A stretch of DNA of 64,000 nt from Suilimivivens sp009774465 (GCA_947382645.1 CANDAE010000002.1:1-64000); one strand, 5' to 3'. Shown: positions 9,197 to 17,788, counted from the first letter of the stretch. A program made the numbers and translations. The notes: generated by a model from the letters alone, not told the origin.

Positions 9197-9236
9197 GGCT
9201 TTAAGTCAAGGTAAAATTTGCCTGACCTTGACAGCC
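9197..9236. repeat. Inverted repeat in the clpP-clpX gap
   Basis: GTCAAGGT (9205-9212) and ACCTTGAC (9225-9232) form a perfect 8-bp stem, with an outer GGCT/AGCC pair. On the minus strand the downstream arm contains TTGACT, followed 15 bases later by TAAAAT, a short-spaced but possible clpX promoter. There is no U-tract, so an operator or mRNA element is more likely than a terminator. Confidence 0.4.
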
Positions 9237-9250
9237 GTTGTGGAATTTTA

Positions 9251-9841
9251 TTAATTTTCTGCGCGCTTATAAACAACTCTGTCAATAAGGCCATATTCTT
9301 TTGCTTCTTCTGCAGTCATCCAGTTATCTCTTTCCGTGTCTGCTGCAATCACATCATAATCCTTGCCTGTGTTCTCAGCCAGAATTTTATTCAGCTTTTG
9401 TTTGGTCTGCAGAATATGTTTTGCTGCAATTTCAATTTCCGTTGCCTGTCCCTGAGCTCCGCCAAGAGGCTGATGGATCATAATTTCCGCATTGGGAAGG
9501 GCAAGTCTTTTCCCCTTGGTTCCCCCTGAAAGCAAAAATGCGCCCATGCTGGCTGCCATGCCCATACAATAAGTGGATACATCACATTTAACATACTGCA
9601 TGGTATCATAAATTGCCATTCCTGCAGTCACACTTCCGCCAGGACTGTTAATATAAAACTGAATATCCTTCTCAGGATCTTCCGCTTCCAGAAATAACAT
9701 CTGAGCCACAATCAAGCTTGCAGTCACATCATTTACTTCTTCTCCTAAAAAAATAATTCTTTCCTTTAAAAGCCTTGAATAAATATCGTAAGAACGCTCT
9801 CCCCTACTTGTCTGTTCAATGACATAAGGTACCAAACTCAT
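9251..9841 (-). CDS. clpP: ATP-dependent Clp protease proteolytic subunit ClpP
   Basis: ClpP is the serine protease barrel that works with ClpX. The 196-aa protein has the normal length and all three catalytic residues in recognisable motifs: Ser in MGMAASMGAFLL near residue 98, His in MIHQPLGGAQG near 123, and Asp in DTERDNWMTAEE near 172. The N-terminus MSLVPYVIEQTSRGERSYDI is typical. AGGAGG lies seven bases before the ATG. The order tig-clpP-clpX-lon is the classic Firmicutes arrangement; a terminator after tig suggests a separate promoter for clpP. Confidence 0.97.
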   Translation of the reverse strand: MSLVPYVIEQTSRGERSYDIYSRLLKERIIFLGEEVNDVTASLIVAQMLFLEAEDPEKDIQFYINSPGGSVTAGMAIYDTMQYVKCDVSTYCMGMAASMGAFLLSGGTKGKRLALPNAEIMIHQPLGGAQGQATEIEIAAKHILQTKQKLNKILAENTGKDYDVIAADTERDNWMTAEEAKEYGLIDRVVYKRAEN

Positions 9842-9890
9842 TTGCCATATCCTCCTATCTTGTCAAACGCTCCTTGCAATTTCTTTACCT

Positions 9891-9928
9891 AAAACAGTTC
9901 CTGCGGCATAACCGCAGGAAACTGTTTT
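9891..9928 (-). terminator. Rho-independent terminator of tig
   Basis: A long hairpin with arms AAAACAGTTCCTGCGG and CCGCAGGAAACTGTTTT (one bulged base) and a five-base loop sits about 100 bases after the tig stop. It precedes clpP on the same strand. Confidence 0.8.
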
Positions 9929-10027
9929 TTCATTGCAAATCATCCGCCACTTGTTACTGACATCATAATTCATGCATCATTCTTTTGCAATCATTTTGCT
10001 TTTTATTTTATATATTTTTTATTAATT

Positions 10028-11314
10028 TTATTTTTCCTTTGCATTGTCAACTACAAATTCTGCAGCCTTTTTAACTGCAATGTCTTCTTTGATCTGAATG
10101 ACGCTCTTCTCCGGAAGCATTTCTTTTACTTTATCCACTTCCATCTGATAAACCTCTGCCATTGTCCTAATCTCTTCTTCGTAATCTTCCTCGGATGCTT
10201 CAATCTTTTCTTTGGCGACTACTGCTTCAAGCACCAGTCTGGATTTGATTCTCTTTTCAGCCTGAGGTCTTACCTGCTCAAACATTTTATCATAGGTTGC
10301 ACCTGTAAACTGGAAGTATTGTTCCATAGATAATCCCTGCATTTGAAGTCTCTGGGCAAACTCATCCACCATCTGCTTCTGCTGCGTGGTCAGCATGGCT
10401 TCGGGAATCTCCATATCCGAATCATTTATAATTGCTTCAATGACAGCCGCCTCTTTTGCATCCCTGGCTTCTTTTTCCTTCTTTTCTGTGAGTTTAGCCT
10501 TAACATCTGCTTTGTATTCTGCAAGAGTTTCAAATTCTGAAACTTCGCCTGCAAACTCGTCATCTAATTCAGGAAGCTCTTTTTCTTTGATCTCATTAAC
10601 CGTACATTTAAATACAGCTGCTTTTCCTTTTAATTCTTCTGCCTGGTAATCTTCAGGGAAAGTCACGTTCACTTCCACTTCCTTACCAATTTCAGCGCCT
10701 ACGAGCTGCTCTTCAAATCCGGGAATGAATGCGCCTGAGCCGATGGTCAAAGGATAGTTTTCACCCTTGCCGCCTTCAAAAGCCACACCGTCAACGAAAC
10801 CTTCAAAATCAATGATAGTTGCATCTCCATCTTTAACCGGTCTGTCTGTTACTTCAATGCTTCTTGCATTGTTTTCTCTTTCCCTGTTAATTTCTGCATC
10901 CACTTCCTCGTCAGTTACCACAGCATCTGCTTTTTCAACCTTAACCCCCTTATATTTGCCTAACTTTACTTCTGGCTTAAGGGCAACTTCTGCTGTAAAA
11001 ATAAAAGGCTTTCCTTTCTCGATCTGAGTCACGTCAACTACAGGGGAAGATACGATATCCTCGCCGCACTCCTCCACTGCCTTATCATATGCATCAGGAA
11101 TCAGCGCATTTGCCGCATCCTCATAAAAGATTTCCGGTCCATACATTTTTTCTACCATCTGGCGGGGCACTTTGCCCTTACGAAAACCGGGAACACTGAT
11201 CTTGTTTTTATTCTTTAAATACGCCTCCTGCAGTGCCTTTTCCAATTCTTCTGCTGAAACTTCAATTGTAAGCTTCGCCATGTTTTTTTCCAGTTTTTCA
11301 ACCTGTACGCTCAT
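10028..11314 (-). CDS. tig: trigger factor, ribosome-associated chaperone
   Basis: Trigger factor binds the exit tunnel of the ribosome and shields nascent chains. The 428-aa protein has the ribosome-docking signature GFRKGKVPRQM near residue 44, a central FKBP-type prolyl isomerase domain (DGDATIIDFEGFVDG to ELPELDDEFA) and a long helical, charged C-terminal domain. The length is typical. A GAGG-type site precedes ATG 11314. An extended -10 promoter is visible about 95 bases upstream and a strong terminator about 100 bases downstream, so tig appears monocistronic, or only partly read through into clpP. Confidence 0.96.
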   Translation of the reverse strand: MSVQVEKLEKNMAKLTIEVSAEELEKALQEAYLKNKNKISVPGFRKGKVPRQMVEKMYGPEIFYEDAANALIPDAYDKAVEECGEDIVSSPVVDVTQIEKGKPFIFTAEVALKPEVKLGKYKGVKVEKADAVVTDEEVDAEINRERENNARSIEVTDRPVKDGDATIIDFEGFVDGVAFEGGKGENYPLTIGSGAFIPGFEEQLVGAEIGKEVEVNVTFPEDYQAEELKGKAAVFKCTVNEIKEKELPELDDEFAGEVSEFETLAEYKADVKAKLTEKKEKEARDAKEAAVIEAIINDSDMEIPEAMLTTQQKQMVDEFAQRLQMQGLSMEQYFQFTGATYDKMFEQVRPQAEKRIKSRLVLEAVVAKEKIEASEEDYEEEIRTMAEVYQMEVDKVKEMLPEKSVIQIKEDIAVKKAAEFVVDNAKEK

Positions 11315-11408
11315 TCTGGTACATCCTCCTTAAAATCATATGTTCTTAAAATTTATTTTTTACACTATTTACCTGCACAAATTCGGACATAGTCGCAGTC
11401 ATTTTATG

Positions 11409-11437
11409 ATTATAGCATACCCCAGGAAAAATTACCA
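11409..11437 (-). promoter_or_regulatory. Extended -10 promoter of tig
   Basis: On the minus strand TGCTATAAT (11417-11409) is an extended -10 element. A weak -35 (TGGTAA-like) lies 17 bases further upstream. The predicted start gives a 5' leader of about 90 bases before tig. Confidence 0.55.
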
Positions 11438-11450
11438 CTTTTTTCTTTCA

Positions 11451-11479
11451 TGCTTCACGGAATTGATTTCCGTGAAGCA
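11451..11479. repeat. Perfect inverted repeat between tig and acyP
   Basis: TGCTTCACGGA (11451-11461) and TCCGTGAAGCA (11469-11479) form an 11-bp perfect stem with a seven-base loop. It lies upstream of the tig promoter and of acyP and no transcript ends here, so a terminator role makes little sense. An operator or relic element is possible. Confidence 0.45.
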
Positions 11480-11565
11480 TACTTACATCTTTCTTCCCTG
11501 TCAAACAAATGAATGATATAATAAACTCACAGCAATCCATCTTAAATCGTAAGGGAATCAGCAAA

Positions 11566-11850
11566 ATGCATAAAAATGAGATCATACGCAAACACATAAA
11601 ATTCTATGGAAGAGTTCAGGGAGTCGGTTTCCGATACAGCGCCTGCTATGGCGCAATGGAAATCGGACTGACCGGCTGGGTAAAAAACGAATGGGACGGA
11701 AGCGTAGAAATGGAAGTGCAGGGAACAGAAGCACAGATTCAAAGGCTTCTTACAATGCTTTATCAAAGGCCCTTTATTTCAATTGAAAAAATGGAGGAAG
11801 AAATGATTCCACTGGTTAAAGCAGAACGTAAATTCAAAGAGCGGTGGTAA
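11566..11850 (+). CDS. acyP: acylphosphatase
   Basis: Acylphosphatase hydrolyses carboxyl-phosphate bonds such as those of acetyl phosphate and carbamoyl phosphate. The 94-aa product has the usual length and both active-site signatures: the phosphate-binding loop with catalytic Arg in GRVQGVGFRYS and the Asn in GWVKNEWDGSVEME. I start at ATG 11566, which has AAGGGA nine bases upstream; the longer frame from 11509 has no site and would add 19 residues not found in the family. It is a single gene, divergent from tig and convergent with the aldo/keto reductase. Confidence 0.9.
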   Translation: MHKNEIIRKHIKFYGRVQGVGFRYSACYGAMEIGLTGWVKNEWDGSVEMEVQGTEAQIQRLLTMLYQRPFISIEKMEEEMIPLVKAERKFKERW

Positions 11851-11895
11851 AATACATTAAACATCCGCTTTTTTTGAATACCACTAATTGAAAAA

Positions 11896-11932
11896 CGGAT
11901 GCATCTAACCCTTAAAAGATTCAATGCATCCG
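11896..11932 (-). terminator. Terminator of the aldo/keto reductase operon
   Basis: CGGATGCAT and ATGCATCCG form a 9-bp perfect stem with a 19-base loop. On the minus strand it is followed by TTTTT. It lies 7 bases after the reductase stop and may also stop acyP transcripts coming from the other side. Confidence 0.7.
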
Positions 11933-11939
11933 ATATTTC

Positions 11940-12821
11940 TTATCTTAAAATTTTCTGTCCGCTGGCCACGTACAATTCATACCACTCCACATGCTCTAAT
12001 TCCACGGAAAGAGCAGCGACAGCATTATCAAGCCGGTCAAGCCTGCTGCTTCCCACTAAAGGCATCGCCCCAACAGGATGATACATAATCCATGCATATA
12101 CCAGGGTTTCAACTGAAATCCCTTTTTCTTTTGCAATCTTGGAAAATTTTTCTCTTGCTTTAACATAAACTTCTTCCTCACCTGTAAAAAGACGTCCCCC
12201 TGCCAAAGGCGACCAGATCATAGGATGAATTTTTCTGGCTGTTAAAAGATCCATCATCCCTGATTCAAAATGTTCAAAGCAGCAGGGATTCCATTCGATC
12301 TGATTTGTTCTTAATTCTCCATTCATATGCTCATTTAGCGCCTGAAATTTGAAAGGATCAAAATTGGAAACTCCGGCCTCCCGAATCAGTCCCTGGCGTT
12401 TTAATTCCTTAAAAGCATCGGCCGCTTCCTCAGGATCAAGCAGTGGATCTTCTCTATGAATCAGATAAAGATCAATATATTCACAGTTAAGACGCCGGAT
12501 GCTTGCCTTGCAGGCTTCAATGATATGTTTATAGCGCGTGTCATAGTAACCAAACACACCGCCTGCTGTCTTCTTTAAATTAATTCCCGTCTTGGTTACC
12601 AGCTTATAATCACTTCTTTTCAGCTCCGGCAGAACCTTTCCAAGAAGACTTTCACTTTCTCCATAGATTTCTGCAGTATCAAAGGTATTTACTCCTCTTT
12701 CAAGGCATCCGTCCAGAAATTCTCTCAGCTCTTTGTCAGAAAAATTCCACTTTTCCAGTCTCCAAAAGCCCTGGATGATCCTTGAAAAATCCATTCCCGG
12801 TGCAATATTAATATACTCCAT
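11940..12821 (-). CDS. aldo/keto reductase (YdhF-like)
   Basis: An NADPH-dependent oxidoreductase of the TIM-barrel aldo/keto reductase family. The 293-aa protein carries the catalytic Asp and Tyr in NTFDTAEIYG near residue 50, Lys in LVTKTGI near 78, and His in IDLYLIHRED near 120. The pattern and length resemble E. coli YdhF. It is the last gene of the oxidoreductase-hypA-DUF5692-hypB operon, 33 bases after hypB, and is followed by a terminator. Substrate is unknown. The association with nickel accessory genes may be incidental. Confidence 0.88.
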   Translation of the reverse strand: MEYINIAPGMDFSRIIQGFWRLEKWNFSDKELREFLDGCLERGVNTFDTAEIYGESESLLGKVLPELKRSDYKLVTKTGINLKKTAGGVFGYYDTRYKHIIEACKASIRRLNCEYIDLYLIHREDPLLDPEEAADAFKELKRQGLIREAGVSNFDPFKFQALNEHMNGELRTNQIEWNPCCFEHFESGMMDLLTARKIHPMIWSPLAGGRLFTGEEEVYVKAREKFSKIAKEKGISVETLVYAWIMYHPVGAMPLVGSSRLDRLDNAVAALSVELEHVEWYELYVASGQKILR

Positions 12822-12854
12822 CTTTCTGCTGCTCCTTAAAAATATACTTCCATT

Positions 12855-13526
12855 TCACTTATTCCATTCCATTACTTCCTCGTAAAGCCAATCACACCAT
12901 GCTTCCATCCCCTCGCCTGTTTTGGCACAGATGGGGAATATTTTAAGCTTTGGATTGCGCATTTTTGCATATTCTCTGACCTTATCCATATCAAAATCAA
13001 AATAGGGAAGCACATCAATTTTATTGATAATCAGTGCGTCGCATACAGTAAAAATTAACGGATACTTAAGAGGCTTATCATGCCCTTCCGGCACCGAAAG
13101 AATCATAACATTCTTCGACGCTCCCGTATCAAATTCTGCCGGGCACACCAGATTTCCTACATTCTCCAAAATCGCCAGATCTATTCCTTCCGTCCCAAGC
13201 TCCTTTAATCCCTGCCTTGTCATATCCGCATCCAGATGACACATGCCGCCGGTATGAAGCTGTATGGTCTTTGCCGGTGTCTTTTCTGCTATCGTCCATG
13301 CATCCACATCAGAATCTATATCCGCCTCCATCACACCAATGCGAAGCTTATCGCTTAATGCATTAATCGTGCGCACTAAAGTAGTGGTCTTGCCGCTTCC
13401 CGGAGAAGACATCAAATTGAGAAGAAATGTTTTCTCCTCCCTTAACCTGCTTCGCAGCTTATCCGCATCTGCATTATTATCTGCAAAAATGCTCTGCTTT
13501 ACTTCAATGATTTTCATGGAATCCAT
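12855..13526 (-). CDS. hypB: hydrogenase/nickel-enzyme maturation GTPase HypB
   Basis: HypB is the GTPase that works with HypA to deliver nickel to NiFe hydrogenase, or in some bacteria to urease. The 223-aa protein has the P-loop SSPGSGKTTT near residue 40, the G-domain metal-site motif GGMCHLDADM, a further conserved Cys in ENVGNLVCPAEFD, and NKID for guanine specificity. It lacks the N-terminal His-rich or CxxCGC nickel-binding extension seen in some homologues. Here hypB is separated from hypA by a DUF5692 gene, and no hydrogenase, hypC, D, E or F gene is in the window. Confidence 0.93.
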   Translation of the reverse strand: MDSMKIIEVKQSIFADNNADADKLRSRLREEKTFLLNLMSSPGSGKTTTLVRTINALSDKLRIGVMEADIDSDVDAWTIAEKTPAKTIQLHTGGMCHLDADMTRQGLKELGTEGIDLAILENVGNLVCPAEFDTGASKNVMILSVPEGHDKPLKYPLIFTVCDALIINKIDVLPYFDFDMDKVREYAKMRNPKLKIFPICAKTGEGMEAWCDWLYEEVMEWNK

Positions 13527-13541
13527 ATAATGATTCTCCTT

Positions 13542-14588
13542 CTAAATTTCTGCTCTTGCCTTCGCGTCCTTATAATACTTAAATTCAGTAAATACTTCTC
13601 CGGTATAAGGATTCTTTTTATTCTGAACCGACTTGTAAATAATGTAAGCCAGCGCAATTACATTTACAATTAGAGCCGCCGCACTTACGATAGTCATCAT
13701 TGTAGGATCCGCATTTGCATTTCCCCCTGCCAAAATACCGTTTAAAGTTCCATCTTTATACTGCTTGGGAAGGGTTGCCCAGGGGAATGCGGCAGTTCCG
13801 TCCGAAAGCGTCTCCTGGAATAACGGGAATACCTGTGCAAACATACACCAGATACAAAGTGTGTTGGCACGGTTCATAATCCAACCGCCCTTATTCCATA
13901 AAAGCGCTGCAATGGTGGGAGCCAGCAAAAGTGCCACGCCACAGTACCATGTGTGGGTAGGCAGGCAATTGTAGGTATAGGCAAAATTCCATACATCATA
14001 CACAAGAATATATACCCAGATCATATCCGGCCAGATCATATCCTTCTTATCCTTAGAGGAATAAACAGCCCACCAGCCAGTCATACAGAAAATATTTAAG
14101 ATGCCGGCAATCCCGTTCATAATATTATGCCATCCTCCGTAAAGCCATACATCCTCAGAGGATAACCACCAGGAATACCATCCGTTAATGGCTGATTCAA
14201 AATCGCTTGCAACAGCAATTAAAATATTAATTGCCACAATCACAAAAGGATATGCCTTAAACCAGTGGGTTTTTCCAATTCCCCACTTATATTTGATCAT
14301 CATAAATCCAATACATCCCGCCAGTGAAGCATACAGCTTGGCATAGTGAAACCACCCATTCATATAAAGGTAGGTCTGGTTTCCAAGCGCCCAGCCTGCA
14401 CCACTTTTTGCTGCAACTGCAATTACAACAAAATAAATCGTAAGAACTGCCGGTACAATACCGAACATAAATAATCCTCCCCATTTGGTCCGTCTGGAAA
14501 ACTCATTTAAAAGAATAAGTCCTGCCAGCACTGCCAGCATGGCAATCCATTGATAAACTGCATTACTCCCATAAACATGAAACAACAT
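13542..14588 (-). CDS. DUF5692 family multi-pass membrane protein
   Basis: A 348-aa integral membrane protein with about nine hydrophobic segments and many tryptophans (for example NGWYSWWLSSEDVWLYGGWH). I match it to the DUF5692 family from memory; no function is known to me. The start is ATG 14588 with GGGAG six bases upstream; the frame extends 21 codons further without a site. It lies between hypA (19-base gap) and hypB (15-base gap), so it is translated with the nickel chaperones. Conserved His residues occur in GWHNIMNG and THTWYCG, on what look like membrane faces. A metal transporter, redox partner or quinone-linked protein are all possible; none is shown. Confidence 0.7.
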   Translation of the reverse strand: MLFHVYGSNAVYQWIAMLAVLAGLILLNEFSRRTKWGGLFMFGIVPAVLTIYFVVIAVAAKSGAGWALGNQTYLYMNGWFHYAKLYASLAGCIGFMMIKYKWGIGKTHWFKAYPFVIVAINILIAVASDFESAINGWYSWWLSSEDVWLYGGWHNIMNGIAGILNIFCMTGWWAVYSSKDKKDMIWPDMIWVYILVYDVWNFAYTYNCLPTHTWYCGVALLLAPTIAALLWNKGGWIMNRANTLCIWCMFAQVFPLFQETLSDGTAAFPWATLPKQYKDGTLNGILAGGNANADPTMMTIVSAAALIVNVIALAYIIYKSVQNKKNPYTGEVFTEFKYYKDAKARAEI

Positions 14589-14607
14589 AACTCTCTCTCC
14601 CTTCCTC

Positions 14608-14952
14608 TTAACACGCTTCAATTTCTTTAATAGTACATTCATTTCCGGCAATCAGATAAGTATGACCGCTTCCACAGTGCGGGCATTCCTTTCCATATTG
14701 TACAGTAGGATAAGTTTTCCCACAGTCCTCACAATAAGTGACTGCCGGTAATGTGTCAAATTTAAGCTCCGCCTCTTCAATCAGCGGAAATTTTTTGCGA
14801 TAATAATTCCAGCAGTCTGTCAGGATTTCCGGAATAATTCCACTAACCTCTCCAAGCTCCAGACTCACACTGGCAATCTCCTTAAGCTGATTTTCCTCTG
14901 CAATTCCCTTAAGGGTTTTGGTAATATGTACAACAATTCCCAATTCGTGCAT
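14608..14952 (-). CDS. hypA: hydrogenase maturation nickel metallochaperone HypA
   Basis: HypA binds nickel through its N-terminal Met-His-Glu and inserts it into apo-enzyme with HypB. The 114-aa protein starts MHELGIVVHI, which fixes the start at 14952 (a longer frame exists but would bury the nickel site). A Cys4 zinc site follows near residues 73-92 (CEDCGK and CPHCGSGH). Length is normal. The start is 19 bases after the stop of the large oxidoreductase, and the next gene begins 19 bases after its own stop, so it sits inside a compact operon. Confidence 0.93.
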   Translation of the reverse strand: MHELGIVVHITKTLKGIAEENQLKEIASVSLELGEVSGIIPEILTDCWNYYRKKFPLIEEAELKFDTLPAVTYCEDCGKTYPTVQYGKECPHCGSGHTYLIAGNECTIKEIEAC

Positions 14953-14971
14953 TTGAACTCCATCCTCAACT

Positions 14972-17698
14972 TCACTTTTCACTTTTTGCCTTGCGCTTGT
15001 TTGCACGTTTGATCTTGATTTCCCGCTTGATGGTATAAGGCAGAATAGCCTTCAGCTTATCCTCTGCTTTATACATAGTGCTTGCCTCCGGCAGATCTCT
15101 GCTTAAATGAATAGCGTCAAACTCACATTTTGTGGTGCACAGACCGCAGCCGATACACTTGTTCTGATCTACAACGGTAGCACCACAGCCCAGGCAGCGG
15201 CCCGCCTCAATTTTAACCTGCTCTTCCGTCAAGGTGCTTCTAAGATCGTGGAAAGTGGACTTGGGATCTCCATCCTTCTTCCCCGGAATCTGACGTTTTG
15301 CATTGTCAAAGCTTTCAATCTGCAGGTTATCTTTGTCCAGTTCAATGAACTGTCTTAAGTTACGTCCTAATGTAAGGCTTTGTCCTTTATGTACAAAACG
15401 GTGGATGGACTCACAGCCTTCCTTACCTGCCGCAATCGCATCAATTGCAAATTTAGGCCCTGTGTATACGTCTCCCCCTACAAAAATATCCGGCTGCGCT
15501 GTCTGGTAAGTCACCTGATCCGCTGCGGCAGTCTGATTGCGGTTTAATTCTACTTTTTCATCCTTTAAAAGCTCTCCCCACACAATCGCCTGTCCTATGG
15601 AAATCAGAACATTTTCACATTCTATTGTAGTCAGTTCATTTTCGTCATATTTGGGATTGAAGCGCTTTTCTTCATCAAACACAGAAATGCATTTTTTAAA
15701 TACAACGCCCTTTACCCGTCCGTTTTCCGTAAGGATTTCCTTCGGCCCCCAGCTATTTTTGATTGCAATTCCTTCTTCCTGTGCCTCTAAAATTTCATCC
15801 GGTGCTGCCGGCATAATGTCTCTTGCTTCCAGACAGACCATAGAAACCGAATCGGAACCTGCCCGAAGCGCTGTTCTTGCCACATCAACAGCCACGTTGC
15901 CGCCGCCGATTACCACAGTACGCCCCTGTAGTTTTACGCTTTCCTCGTCTAAATTTATTTTTCTTAAAAATTCAACGCCTGTAAGAACGCCTTTGGCATC
16001 TTCACTCGGCACGCCTGCCTTTCGGCCGCCCTGGGCACCAATTGCCACGTAAAATGCCTTATAGCCTTCCTGTCGAAGCTGATTTAAAGTAATATCCTTT
16101 CCTACCTCAACGCCGCACTTAAACTCAATACCCATTTCTCTAAGCACGTCAATTTCAGCCTCAATTACACGCTTTTCCAGACGGAAGGAAGGAATTCCAT
16201 TCACCAGCATACCGCCGGGGCACACTTCCTTTTCAAAAACAGTAACAGGATATCCTTTTTTTCTAAGATAAAAAGCAGCCGACATTCCTGCAGGGCCTGC
16301 ACCGATTACCGCAATTTTTTCCTCAAAGAATTTTCCCTCATGATTTTCCGTTTTGGGGATAAATCTCTTTTCCGCACAAAGCTCCTGCTCTGCAATAAAT
16401 TTTTTGATTTCATCAATGGCAACTGCCTGGTCAATAGTTCCTCTTGTACATGCATCCTCGCACCTGCGGTTACATACTGCGCCGCAGACAGCAGGGAATG
16501 GATTTTCATTTTTAATCAGCTTCAGCGCATCCATGTATCTTCCTTCTGCCGCCATTTTAATATAACCCTGAACCGGCAGATGGGCAGGACAGGCTGTTTT
16601 ACAGGGAGAGGTTCCCGTATCATAACAGTTAATCTGATTATTGTTCCTATAGTTGGTGTCCCATTTTTCTTTTCCCCATTTCACTTCATCCGGCAGCTCC
16701 TGCACAGGATAGGTAACCGGGCCATCCTTGGTGCACAGCTTCTGGCCAAGTTTGGCTGCTCCGGTAGGACAAAATTCCACACATCTTCCGCAGGCCACGC
16801 ATTTACTTGGATCAACACTTGCCCTGTACGCGGAACGGGACATATTAGGGGTGTTAAAAAGCTGTGAGGTTCTAAGACCGTTGCAGACACCCACTGCACA
16901 GTTGCAGATGGCGAAAATCTTTTCTTCCCCGTCAATATTCGTGATCTGATGGACATATCCATTATCTTCCGCTCTCTGTAAAATCTCCATCACTTCATCA
17001 ATTTCTATGTACCGGCCTTTGCCTGTTTCCACCAGATAATCCGCCATATCGCCCACACCGATGCACAGATCGCCTTCAATATCTCCGGTTCCTTCTCCCC
17101 GTACCCGCTGCTGGCGGCGGCAGGAACATGCGCCTACCGCATATTTATCCTTATATTTGTTCAGCCAGTAGGAAATATGCTCCACACTGACAGACTCCTG
17201 TTTGGCCGGAATTGCCTTTTCCACCGGAATTACATGCATACCGATTCCGGCGCCTCCGGGAGGTACCATAGGCGTTACCTTTTCAAGAGGCAGTCTTGAC
17301 ATATTTTCAAAGAAGTCCGCAAGCTCCGGATGCTCTTCCACTTGCTTTCCATTCATTACCATAAATTCCGCACATCCCGGTACAAACATAGGCAGAATAT
17401 ATTGTTTATGACGGTCTTCATTTTCCCAGTTATATTCAATAAGACCGATTACACTCATTTCCTTAAGCAGTTCTTCTGTGCGTGCAACACTCTTTTTACA
17501 CTTTTTTGCAATCTGTTCAAGCCTCATGGGAACGCGCACCTTCATGGAAAGCGCAACCTCCGCCATCTCATCCGTAACCACTCCGGCAAGCCCCCAATAT
17601 TCCGGATCGTTTACAGTAACCTTAACACCAATTCTGTCTGTAATCTTCTGCCCCAGTTTTAAAATAAGCTCTCTTCCTTCTCCCATAAAGTTTACCAT
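14972..17698 (-). CDS. Fe-S / FAD-dependent oxidoreductase, GltD-like with winged-helix N-terminus
   Basis: A 908-aa multi-domain flavoprotein. The N-terminal part (roughly residues 1-130) looks like a winged-helix/MarR-type fold (RLEQIAKKCKKSVARTEELL). Then come a Cys-rich region (ACSCRRQQ and CNCAVGVCNG) and a 4Fe-4S motif CVACGRCVEFCP near residue 300. The GltD-type N-terminal Fe-S region follows (CKTACPAHLPVQGYI, CGAVCNRRCEDACTRG), then the FAD motif GAGPAGMSAAFYLRKKGYPV, an NAD(P) motif GGGNVAVDVARTA, and a second 4Fe-4S site CIGCGLCTTKCEFDAIHL at the C-terminus. It probably transfers electrons between NAD(P)H and ferredoxin-like carriers. Start ATG 17698 has GAGGGG six bases upstream. 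It is the first gene of the hypA/DUF5692/hypB operon. Confidence 0.85.
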   Translation of the reverse strand: MVNFMGEGRELILKLGQKITDRIGVKVTVNDPEYWGLAGVVTDEMAEVALSMKVRVPMRLEQIAKKCKKSVARTEELLKEMSVIGLIEYNWENEDRHKQYILPMFVPGCAEFMVMNGKQVEEHPELADFFENMSRLPLEKVTPMVPPGGAGIGMHVIPVEKAIPAKQESVSVEHISYWLNKYKDKYAVGACSCRRQQRVRGEGTGDIEGDLCIGVGDMADYLVETGKGRYIEIDEVMEILQRAEDNGYVHQITNIDGEEKIFAICNCAVGVCNGLRTSQLFNTPNMSRSAYRASVDPSKCVACGRCVEFCPTGAAKLGQKLCTKDGPVTYPVQELPDEVKWGKEKWDTNYRNNNQINCYDTGTSPCKTACPAHLPVQGYIKMAAEGRYMDALKLIKNENPFPAVCGAVCNRRCEDACTRGTIDQAVAIDEIKKFIAEQELCAEKRFIPKTENHEGKFFEEKIAVIGAGPAGMSAAFYLRKKGYPVTVFEKEVCPGGMLVNGIPSFRLEKRVIEAEIDVLREMGIEFKCGVEVGKDITLNQLRQEGYKAFYVAIGAQGGRKAGVPSEDAKGVLTGVEFLRKINLDEESVKLQGRTVVIGGGNVAVDVARTALRAGSDSVSMVCLEARDIMPAAPDEILEAQEEGIAIKNSWGPKEILTENGRVKGVVFKKCISVFDEEKRFNPKYDENELTTIECENVLISIGQAIVWGELLKDEKVELNRNQTAAADQVTYQTAQPDIFVGGDVYTGPKFAIDAIAAGKEGCESIHRFVHKGQSLTLGRNLRQFIELDKDNLQIESFDNAKRQIPGKKDGDPKSTFHDLRSTLTEEQVKIEAGRCLGCGATVVDQNKCIGCGLCTTKCEFDAIHLSRDLPEASTMYKAEDKLKAILPYTIKREIKIKRANKRKAKSEK

Positions 17699-17759
17699 AC
17701 CTTTCCCCTCTGGTTCATCTGTCCAGAAAAAATAAAGTTTATTTAATATATTTATCAAA

Positions 17760-17788
17760 ATTATACAATATTCTATCTTTTACTTCAA
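17760..17788 (-). promoter_or_regulatory. Promoter of the oxidoreductase-hypA-DUF5692-hypB operon
   Basis: TTGAAG, a 17-base spacer and TATAAT read on the minus strand (17788 to 17760). The leader to ATG 17698 is about 55 bases, too short for a riboswitch. Confidence 0.65.

Noticed and set aside
11940..14952. Evidence of a NiFe hydrogenase locus
   Set aside because: Only hypA and hypB are present. No large or small hydrogenase subunit and no hypC, D, E or F lie in the window.
16340..16867. Plus-strand open frame of 175 codons
   Set aside because: Antisense to the Fe-S/FAD oxidoreductase, whose motifs are continuous across the region; no ribosome binding site.
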